Source: CAZVFX01 sp964626565 (GTDB lineage: Bacteria > Myxococcota_A > UBA9042 > CAIXZC01). From it: a stretch of DNA of 12,457 bases. Where the stretch lies: the NCBI GenBank assembly GCA_964626565.1, contig CAZVFX010000164.1:1-12457 (forward strand), written 5' to 3'. The position numbers and the translations under genes were made by a program. The notes below the pieces were generated by a model. It ran no database searches and had not been told where the DNA came from. It saw only the letters and a list, made by a program, of their open reading frames with translations. Shown here in pieces: positions 6,909-12,457 of the stretch; the first letter of the stretch is position 1; every line of letters starts with the position of its first letter.

Positions 6909-8510
6909 CTACTTTGGATGAACAAGAATCGCGGTATGCACGGGACGGACTTCGGTGGCGTCTGCAGAATCGGCCACCACTTCGGTGCTGGGGAGGTCGA
7001 CGGTTTTGCCCGAGACAACCATTCGCTTGGATGCTCCACCGTCGAGATTCAAAGCGTTGGAGCAGCCGAGCAGGCGCATGAGGCGGGCGGTGCGATGCAG
7101 GGTCAGCCCCAGGGCCCGGTCGAAATTGCGGCCGTCCACTGCGGCGAAGATCAGATGATGGTCCGGGGTTGTTCCCACCGCCAGTCGGGGCAGCAGATTC
7201 TGGTCGAAAGTCTCATCCGTCGAGAAGGTGACGGGGGGCGCTCCGCCGGCAAAATCCTCCCTTTGCAGGTCAACACTGACGCGGTCATTCTCCACTAGCA
7301 TCGGCCCGCCCGCCATGGCCTCACGGACCCTGGCCATCCCATGAATTTTGGGCAGCCGGAATTCCACCCGCTGGCCGGGGCGAAGTACCTCCGAAAATGC
7401 TTCCCACTCGTGGCGGTCGGGGAGGGTCACGACGAACCCGTTGACGGGAATTGGGACCGGGCCTTCACAGTCCACTTTCACCAGTGTGTCGCGAACGAAG
7501 GTAAGGCATTTGGCCGGGTGGGGCGGGGTGTCGTCATTGCCGGCGCGGGTGAACGCGACGGGCTCGTGCCTTGTGCGGCCTGCCTTGTTGACCGCGGAGA
7601 TGCGGATGCTCTTGCCGTCGGACAGTCTAATGACTACGCCCTTGAGTCCCAACCTGACGATATGACTGTGGGTGAGGCCATCCACCACGAGCGCGCCGCG
7701 AAAGAACGTGGGCGGATTCAGCACTTTGCCCTTGTGAACCAATAGTCCTACGGGGTCGAACTGAGCAGCGGGTTCTTCGATGTCTGTTTCAGAGTAGAGG
7801 AAGAAACCTCCGGAAATGGCAGCCAGCGCCTCCTCCCGGTGGGCGAACGCCTCGAAATCATGCCCGTTTCCCGATGTCCGGCAATCCCTTGCGGTGACAA
7901 GAGCTTTGGCGCGTTCAACTTTGAGAATGTTGACGTTCACCGGGCCTCGGGCGGTAAGGCCGGCAAGCCTTCCGTGGAACACTCCCCGGGAGATCTTTTG
8001 CCACCGCATACTGTCGTGAAGAGCGGCAAGGGGGCGAACGGGAGAGCGGTCTTTGCGGGCCTCATGCGCGTAGTGCAATATTCCGGCCTGGCTGTAGTAG
8101 AAATCGGTTATCGCCCTGATGCGGAGGACCCTGGGCGGAGGTGCGAGGAGAATCTCTTCCGCCCGGTGGGTCAAGCCGGCGAGATATACCCTCGCTTCGC
8201 CCAGGTTGGAGCCTAAGGAGCGGATGAAGTCAGCGACTGCGCGCCAGCGTCGTGCGAACATCTCGGCCTGGGGCCGGTCCACTTCTTCAGCCACTGCGGC
8301 GGCAATCCGGGCAGGCAAACTTTCCAGCAGGGAAATCGAGGAGTTTTCGACCTCGGCGAAGTCGGGGGTGCGCTCGACCTGAGAGGCAGGCGCAGCGCCG
8401 TCTTCTTCGTCGAGCCTGGGGAATGCAGTGAGGACCTTGAGGCAGGCCTGGTCCAACTTGTTTGCCAGAACAAACTGTTCGCAACTGGTCTGCCAGGGCC
8501 GGGCATTCAT
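6909..8510 (-). CDS. Phosphodiester glycosidase family protein (NAGPA domain) with N-terminal helical extension
   Basis: 533 aa from ATG 8510, which follows AGGGGA by 8 bases. A longer TTG-start frame from 8597 has no ribosome site and would contain the predicted promoter. Residues from about 170 to the end match the NAGPA (PF09992) family: AISGGFF (231-237), GLLVHKGKVL, VNGFVV, AMAGGPMLV (398-406), RLAVGTT (442), FAAVDGR (455-461), and the Gly-Cys-x-x-Ala-Leu-Asn-Leu-Asp-Gly-Gly-Ala-Ser signature (482-494). The family includes N-acetylglucosamine-1-phosphodiester alpha-N-acetylglucosaminidase and bacterial proteins often tied to exopolysaccharide or cell-wall glycan. The first ~165 residues are Ala/Arg/Glu-rich and probably helical, with no match I recognise. 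No signal peptide or membrane helix is visible, which is unusual for the family. The substrate is unknown. Confidence 0.86.
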   Translation of the reverse strand: MNARPWQTSCEQFVLANKLDQACLKVLTAFPRLDEEDGAAPASQVERTPDFAEVENSSISLLESLPARIAAAVAEEVDRPQAEMFARRWRAVADFIRSLGSNLGEARVYLAGLTHRAEEILLAPPPRVLRIRAITDFYYSQAGILHYAHEARKDRSPVRPLAALHDSMRWQKISRGVFHGRLAGLTARGPVNVNILKVERAKALVTARDCRTSGNGHDFEAFAHREEALAAISGGFFLYSETDIEEPAAQFDPVGLLVHKGKVLNPPTFFRGALVVDGLTHSHIVRLGLKGVVIRLSDGKSIRISAVNKAGRTRHEPVAFTRAGNDDTPPHPAKCLTFVRDTLVKVDCEGPVPIPVNGFVVTLPDRHEWEAFSEVLRPGQRVEFRLPKIHGMARVREAMAGGPMLVENDRVSVDLQREDFAGGAPPVTFSTDETFDQNLLPRLAVGTTPDHHLIFAAVDGRNFDRALGLTLHRTARLMRLLGCSNALNLDGGASKRMVVSGKTVDLPSTEVVADSADATEVRPVHTAILVHPK

Positions 8511-8536
8511 CGAACATTTCCCCTGCGGCGTCGTGC

Positions 8537-8564
8537 TAGATACAGTGAATTTGGGCGCCGTCAA
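8537..8564 (-). promoter_or_regulatory. Possible promoter of the NAGPA-family gene
   Basis: Minus strand TTGACG (8564-8559), a 16-base spacer, and TATCTA (8542-8537, only 3 of 6 match). The -10 ends 26 bases before ATG 8510, the same geometry as the other promoters here. The strong -35 and its position support the call; the weak -10 does not. Confidence 0.38.
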
Positions 8565-8621
8565 AGTCAAGTTAAGAATGGGTCCGACCGTGTGCAAATG
8601 CGGTGTGGTGTCGCATGGGGG

Positions 8622-8650
8622 TTTTCAAACGCACTGCGGAACACTAGAAT
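8622..8650 (+). promoter_or_regulatory. Promoter of the PD40 protein-amidase pair
   Basis: TTTTCA (8622-8627, 4 of 6), a 17-base spacer, and TAGAAT (8645-8650, 5 of 6). The -10 ends 26 bases before ATG 8677. It diverges from the putative promoter of the NAGPA-family gene; the two -35 elements are 57 bases apart. Confidence 0.5.
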
Positions 8651-8676
8651 GAACGGGTGTTGATAGGGGAGAAGGG

Positions 8677-9474
8677 ATGAGAATTGGAAAATGCACGACT
8701 GGAATGGCATTGATGATTGGGCTGGTTCTTGTGGGGGTCCCGAAGATTGCACTGGCGCAGCCGCACGGCAGTCACCCGGATCCGTATTGGGATTCGGATG
8801 GAGTTCGTGAGTTGCGGCCTGTGTCACTGCCCGAACTTGCGAACGTCGAGAAGGCTGGCATCCCGGCTTACGATGAAACGAGCCGGAGTTGGTTCGCGTC
8901 AGCCAACGGCAGCCTGGTAAGGGTTGTTGATGAGGGTGGGCTTGAGGTAGTGGCCGACGATGTGCAGGGGATCGATGTGGACGTCCACTTTGCGGCCGGC
9001 GTGGCGGTTTCCAGAGAGCCGGGGGACAAGATAGTGCTGCACCGGTTCGGCAGGGGTACCACGAGCCACGTTGTGCTGGTTGCCGGCCCCGGTTTTTTCC
9101 ACCCCCGCTTTTCTCCCGGCGGGGATTCCGTTGTGGTGTCCGAGAGCCGGGCGGGCGGCGGTCACATCTGGCTGTTAAGGGAAGGGGCGGCGCCAAAGGA
9201 TCTGGGGCAAGGTTACGGTCCCTGCTGGCACCCTAACGGCAAACATGTGATGTTCTCCAGGATAGAGCATGACGGCGACCGCGTCCTGGCTGCGGACCTG
9301 TGGTCCGTGGAGTTGAAGACGGGGGCGGTGACTCAAATCACCGACTCGGCCGAGGTGGCGGAGACGGAGCCTGCATTCTCGCCCAACGGAGAGGAGCTTG
9401 CGTTTGTGGATGCGATGACCGGTGAACTGAGGGTGGTGCCAGCTTCGGAAGTGCACGCTCAGGAAGGGAGGTGA
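8677..9474 (+). CDS. Periplasmic TolB-like PD40 beta-propeller protein
   Basis: 265 aa; ATG 8677 is preceded by AGGGGAGAAGGG. The signal peptide covers residues 1-27 and ends ALA before Gln28, with no lipobox Cys, so it is a soluble periplasmic or secreted protein. Three PD40-type strands are clear: HPRFSPGGDSVVVSE (142-156), PCWHPNGKHVMFSR (182-195) and EPAFSPNGEELAFVD (231-245). They have intervening HIWLL and DLWSVELKTG segments, as in the TolB propeller. Length suits about four to five blades, without the N-terminal domain of real TolB (about 430 aa), so I do not name it tolB. Its stop codon TGA is part of the Shine-Dalgarno sequence of the amidase gene, so the two proteins are made together and may act together on the cell wall (inference). 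Confidence 0.82.
   Translation: MRIGKCTTGMALMIGLVLVGVPKIALAQPHGSHPDPYWDSDGVRELRPVSLPELANVEKAGIPAYDETSRSWFASANGSLVRVVDEGGLEVVADDVQGIDVDVHFAAGVAVSREPGDKIVLHRFGRGTTSHVVLVAGPGFFHPRFSPGGDSVVVSESRAGGGHIWLLREGAAPKDLGQGYGPCWHPNGKHVMFSRIEHDGDRVLAADLWSVELKTGAVTQITDSAEVAETEPAFSPNGEELAFVDAMTGELRVVPASEVHAQEGR
9467..9474 (+). promoter_or_regulatory. Full-length Shine-Dalgarno overlapping the upstream stop codon
   Basis: GGAGGTGA is an 8-base perfect complement to the conserved anti-Shine-Dalgarno of 16S rRNA. It ends with the TGA stop of the PD40 gene and lies 4 bases before ATG 9479. Ribosomes terminating on the first gene sit directly on the start site of the second. Confidence 0.8.
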
Positions 9475-9478
9475 GGGG

Positions 9479-10780
9479 ATGAGGAACTTCACTTTCGCGA
9501 TTTCGTTCCTGGCGGTTCTCCTGGCGGCCAATCACTCGTTAGCCCAGAAGGTGTATTTGAACCCAAGCGACCAGACGGGCAACGCGGTGGCCGGGGGCGG
9601 CAACGAGGCTCAGTACGCGTTGATCATCGCCAATCTCACCGAGGACATTGTCGATGCAGCAGGACTGAATTCCAAAGTTGACCAGGACTTCTACAACGCC
9701 CCGTACAACGCCAATTCGTGGGGCGCTGACATTTTCGTGAGCATCCATTCCAACGCAGGCGGCGGCCACGGCATTGAGACGTTGTACAAGTCGGAGGGCG
9801 GCAAGAACCTGGCCGGTTTCGTGCAGAACGGTCTTCTGTCCAAGCTGCCGTACCAGAGCCGCGGTCTGAAATACCGCGCCGACCTTCACGTTTTAAACGC
9901 GACCGATATGTACGCGGTGTTGCCGGAGGTATTGTTCCACGATTGCGCCACCAACTCGGGCCCCCAGGGCCACCCGCCATCGGAGTCGGCGTTCCTAAAG
10001 AGCGCCGACGGGCAGGCCAAGATCTCCCAGGGGTTGGCCAGCGGTATTTGCAGCTACTACGGCAAGGACTGCGGCGGCGGGGCTCCCCCGCAGCAGAAGG
10101 GAACGCTTATCGGCGTGGTCTTCAAGGAACCGGATATGGAAGATCGTCTGCCCGGAGCAACGGTGACGCTCAACACCGGTGAGTCCGTGGTCGCTTCTCC
10201 CGATACGGCGGCCTGGCAATTTGAGCTTGCGCCCGGCACCTACACCGCGACGGCTACCCTGGACGGTTACCAGCCCAACTCCGTGGTGCGAACGGTGGTG
10301 GCGGGTCAGGAGGTGTGGGGCAGCATCGGGCTGAAGCCCGGGCAGCCGCCAGCGCCGGACAAGGACAACGACACGATTCCCGATGTCGACGACAACTGTC
10401 CCGATACGCCTAACCAGGATCAACAGGACACCGACGGCGACGGGAAAGGCGATGCCTGCGACCCGGTTGACCCTCCTGTGGATGAGCCGGGTCCCGAGCC
10501 GGCGGAGAACGACGTAGTGCAACCTCCGCCCGAGGAGGTTGTGTCAGAGAACGACACCGGCTCCGGGCCGAACTATCCCGACGCCGAAGTTGCGGGCGCT
10601 GAAACCTGCCCCCAGTGGTACAAGTGCCCGGGTTGTGATTGCGAGTGCGATCAACCCAGTGGGTGCGGCATCAGTCCGCAAGCTGACGGGCTGCCGGTGG
10701 GACTGCTGGTGGGGCTGAGTCTGGCACTGTTGTTGCTGGTCAGGAACCGTCGGGAGCGTAAACCGGAAAGGTGCAGGTAA
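9479..10780 (+). CDS. N-acetylmuramoyl-L-alanine amidase (Amidase_3) with PEGA-like, TSP3-like and MYXO-CTERM-like parts
   Basis: 433 aa. The signal peptide is 1-22 (ends SLA before Gln23). Residues 24-195 are an Amidase_3 domain, which cuts the MurNAc-L-Ala bond of peptidoglycan. Candidate zinc/catalytic residues are Glu43 (GGGNEAQ), His90 (FVSIHSNA) and Glu150 (VLPEVLFHD). The usual first zinc-ligand His (GHGG motif) is absent; the protein has NPSDQTGN, like the SPS-x-Q subgroup. Residues 208-286 look like a carboxypeptidase-regulatory/PEGA-like beta domain. Residues 295-329 form a thrombospondin type 3-like Ca-binding repeat (DKDNDTIPDVDDNC, DTDGDGKGDACD). The tail has a Cys cluster (377-396), a hydrophobic helix (404-421) and RNRRERK, which resembles the MYXO-CTERM sorting signal handled by myxosortases. 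The gene is translationally coupled to the PD40 gene, and its end overlaps the kinase gene in antisense. Confidence 0.87.
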   Translation: MRNFTFAISFLAVLLAANHSLAQKVYLNPSDQTGNAVAGGGNEAQYALIIANLTEDIVDAAGLNSKVDQDFYNAPYNANSWGADIFVSIHSNAGGGHGIETLYKSEGGKNLAGFVQNGLLSKLPYQSRGLKYRADLHVLNATDMYAVLPEVLFHDCATNSGPQGHPPSESAFLKSADGQAKISQGLASGICSYYGKDCGGGAPPQQKGTLIGVVFKEPDMEDRLPGATVTLNTGESVVASPDTAAWQFELAPGTYTATATLDGYQPNSVVRTVVAGQEVWGSIGLKPGQPPAPDKDNDTIPDVDDNCPDTPNQDQQDTDGDGKGDACDPVDPPVDEPGPEPAENDVVQPPPEEVVSENDTGSGPNYPDAEVAGAETCPQWYKCPGCDCECDQPSGCGISPQADGLPVGLLVGLSLALLLLVRNRRERKPERCR

Positions 10781-12359
10781 AAGAGGTGCCCTGGTTGTGG
10801 CCGTCGCTGTGTACTTCGATGGTGCCGTCAAGGAGTCCCACCAGGCTTGCGGTGAGTGTAAGCCCGAGTCCGGTTCCGGCGAATTTCCGTGTCAATGAGC
10901 TATCAACCTGCTCAAACGGTGCGAAGATGCGCTCTGCGTCTTCCGGACTAAGTCCTGCGCCGGTATCGGTCACCGAGACGACCAGTTGCTCACCTGTTTG
11001 AGAGGACGATGCCTCGACTCTTGCCGACAACGTGACCCGCCCGCCTTCGGGAGTGAACTTCACGGCATTGGACAGGAGGTTGAGGAGAATCTGTTTGAAC
11101 CTCCGGTCGTCGGTTTTCACCGAAGGGGGGAGCGGCCCGATTTCGGACTCAAGAAAGACGCCCATCCGGCTCGCCTGGTCCTTCATCAAGGACAGGCACT
11201 CGTCGAGGAGCCCGGACGGATCGGCCGGGGTCAGATGCAGGTTCATCTTCCCGGCTTCGATTTTGGAGAGGTCCAGGATGTCGTTGATGAGGGAGAGCAG
11301 GTGCTCGGCCCCGGTGAGTACATCGTTGAGGAACTCCTCCTGAGTCTCATTGATCTCTCCAGCCTGCCTGTCAACGAGCATCTCTGTGAATCCGATGATC
11401 GCATTCATCGGTGTTCTAAGTTCATGACTCATGTTGGCAAGGAAGGAGCTTTTCGCAACGTTGGCCGAGTCCGCCTCACGGGCCATCGTTTCCGCGTGCT
11501 CGAGCGCCGCGACCAGCTCTTCAGTGCGTCTTGCCACTTCGGACTCGAGGTTCCTGCGATGTTGGTTCACTGTGTCGCGGTACTGTCGCTGTTTTTCAAG
11601 CATCTTCTGGAACGCGCGGGCCAGGTCTGCTACCTCATCGTGTGTTCGGACATTTACATTATACCCCAGGTTGCCTCTGGCCACTTCATCTGCGACTCTG
11701 CTGAGTTCACGTATCGGTGCGGTGATTCGCTTGGACAACAGCGTCGAGATGCCCATGGCCGCCAGCGTCAGCAGGGCCGCGAAGACCGCCGTGACGATCA
11801 GGAACCGGCGAGCCTGTGCGAAGAACGTCCCTCGGGAGAGGCCAACGCGAACGTAGCCGACATTGTGTTGCCGGATCCCCGCATGCCCCGCATCCGGCAC
11901 GAGTTCGAGGGAGGTGACGGGCAATTCTGACAAGATCGGGGCGATCACCTCCAAAACGGTTTCCCCACCGTCACCCGGTTCCCGGTGAGTGACCCTTTCC
12001 GTCCGGACGGGGATGTCCTCACGGTTCGTAGGGGGAAGCCGCCCCGCTTTCGATCTGGTCGCCATGGCAAGCGGATCAAGGTTCTGGTCCAGAACAGCTA
12101 CGTATGTGACATCGCCGTATTCGAGTATTGCTTGCAGCGCTGCTTGGAGGGAGCCTCTGTCCTGAGTAAGGACGAGGACTTCAGATGTGCGGGCGAGTGA
12201 CCGCGCCAGTGCGCGCCCGTGAGCGACGACGGCTTCCCCGCGCATTCGAGACATCTCGTAGACCACGAAAGAGGTGATGGCCACCCCGGGGAGGAGAACG
12301 AGAGAGATGGTCAAGATGTTGACTTTGGCCAGTATCCCCATTCTGCGTGAAGTCGGCAT
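10740..12359 (-). CDS. Membrane-bound sensor histidine kinase (HAMP, HisKA, HATPase_c)
   Basis: 539 aa; ATG 12359 has GGAGG 9 bases upstream. Transmembrane helix 1 spans roughly residues 13-35. The periplasmic sensor, about 150 residues, has a YVAVLDQNLDPLA segment reminiscent of CHASE8/PDC sensors. Transmembrane helix 2 is at about 185-207, a HAMP linker at 207-258 (RITAPIRELSRVADEVARGN), and a coiled coil at about 258-300. The H-box is FLANMSHELRTPMNAIIGF with phospho-acceptor His312. The N-box is QILLNLLSNAVKF (423-435), G1 DTGAGL, F-box FAPFEQVDSS, and G2 GTGLGL (495-500). All catalytic motifs are intact. No receiver domain is fused and no response regulator lies in the window, so the partner is unknown. 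The proximity to envelope genes suggests, but does not show, an envelope signal. Confidence 0.94.
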   Translation of the reverse strand: MPTSRRMGILAKVNILTISLVLLPGVAITSFVVYEMSRMRGEAVVAHGRALARSLARTSEVLVLTQDRGSLQAALQAILEYGDVTYVAVLDQNLDPLAMATRSKAGRLPPTNREDIPVRTERVTHREPGDGGETVLEVIAPILSELPVTSLELVPDAGHAGIRQHNVGYVRVGLSRGTFFAQARRFLIVTAVFAALLTLAAMGISTLLSKRITAPIRELSRVADEVARGNLGYNVNVRTHDEVADLARAFQKMLEKQRQYRDTVNQHRRNLESEVARRTEELVAALEHAETMAREADSANVAKSSFLANMSHELRTPMNAIIGFTEMLVDRQAGEINETQEEFLNDVLTGAEHLLSLINDILDLSKIEAGKMNLHLTPADPSGLLDECLSLMKDQASRMGVFLESEIGPLPPSVKTDDRRFKQILLNLLSNAVKFTPEGGRVTLSARVEASSSQTGEQLVVSVTDTGAGLSPEDAERIFAPFEQVDSSLTRKFAGTGLGLTLTASLVGLLDGTIEVHSDGHNQGTSFTCTFPVYAPDGS

Positions 12360-12376
12360 CTCAAGCTGCCTCCGTT

Positions 12377-12388
12377 GGTACTTGTACC
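12377..12388. promoter_or_regulatory. Small inverted repeat in the kinase leader
   Basis: GGTAC-TT-GTACC, five-base arms around a two-base centre. It sits 3 bases upstream of the kinase Shine-Dalgarno (12369-12373) and 17 bases from the ATG. It could be an operator or leader hairpin, but such a short repeat can occur by chance. I found no convincing -35/-10 pair in the 98 bases upstream of the kinase. Confidence 0.22.
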
Positions 12389-12443
12389 GCGATTCCGACT
12401 AGCAACATAGAAGAACTTGCATTCCCGTCGCGTGGGGGCCATC

Positions 12444-12457
12444 ATGAGGAAGATACA
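12444..12457 (+). CDS. Possible start of a rightward gene, cut by window edge
   Basis: ATG AGG AAG ATA at the right edge would encode a Met-Arg-Lys-Ile start typical of a signal peptide or basic N-terminus, divergent from the kinase. GGGGG lies 5 bases upstream as a weak ribosome site. Only four full codons are visible, so this is a weak guess. Confidence 0.25.

Noticed and set aside
8511..8597. 29-residue N-terminal extension of the NAGPA-family protein from a TTG codon
   Set aside because: It has no Shine-Dalgarno, would cover the predicted promoter, and adds no signal peptide. ATG 8510 has AGGGGA at good spacing.
8677..9474. Naming the PD40 protein TolB
   Set aside because: It is about 265 aa, lacks the TolB N-terminal domain, and has no tolQRA or pal gene beside it.
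10986..11930. 314-residue open frame on the + strand
   Set aside because: It is antisense to the conserved HisKA/HATPase region of the kinase and shows no coherent domain.
1..12457. A complete defence, toxin-antitoxin, CRISPR, retron or mobile system
   Set aside because: No nuclease, reverse transcriptase, toxin pair, repeat-spacer array, transposase or integrase motif was seen on either strand.

Overview
The window looks like chromosomal DNA from a GC-rich Gram-negative bacterium of the old 'deltaproteobacterial' group (Myxococcota, Bradymonadota or a relative). This is inferred from three things: lipoproteins built of Cys-rich GKxCGxDGCGxxCGxC and CDDGNxCTxDxC repeats, long acidic or proline-rich spacers behind lipoboxes, and an exported protein ending in a MYXO-CTERM-like Cys/transmembrane/Arg tail. 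I see no tRNA, rRNA, CRISPR, transposase, integrase or phage gene. Genes are tightly packed and no gene-free stretch exceeds about 170 bases.

Layout. 1-404 (-): 5' part of a membrane-anchored proline-rich protein that runs off the left edge. 545-3097 (+): 850-aa Cys-rich repeat lipoprotein with its own strong promoter. 3094-5319 (-): 741-aa lipoprotein with a Lys/Arg-free acidic stalk and a beta-propeller; its stop codon overlaps that of the previous gene. 5398-6837 (-): 479-aa exported protein with ASH-like, PKD-like and C-terminal YfaP-like modules. 6909-8510 (-): phosphodiester glycosidase (NAGPA family) with an extra N-terminal helical region and no visible signal peptide. 8677-9474 (+) and 9479-10780 (+): a translationally coupled pair, a periplasmic TolB-like PD40 protein and an Amidase_3 peptidoglycan amidase with carboxypeptidase-regulatory-like, thrombospondin-3-like and MYXO-CTERM-like parts. 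10740-12359 (-): membrane sensor histidine kinase, overlapping the amidase 3' end by 41 bases in antisense. A further (+) gene may begin at 12444.

How the genes fit together. Nearly everything is a cell-envelope or surface protein: repeat-rich lipoproteins, propellers, a cell-wall hydrolase, a glycosidase-family enzyme and a membrane sensor kinase. Five genes have a sigma70-like promoter whose -10 lies 26-31 bases before the chosen start, and each has a Shine-Dalgarno sequence. Most therefore look like separate short transcription units; the only clear operon is the PD40/amidase pair. A common envelope theme is supported, but no single pathway or defence system can be demonstrated from sequence alone. 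The best leads are the amidase without the usual first zinc-ligand histidine, the signal-less NAGPA-family protein, and the uncharacterised C-terminal modules of the surface proteins.
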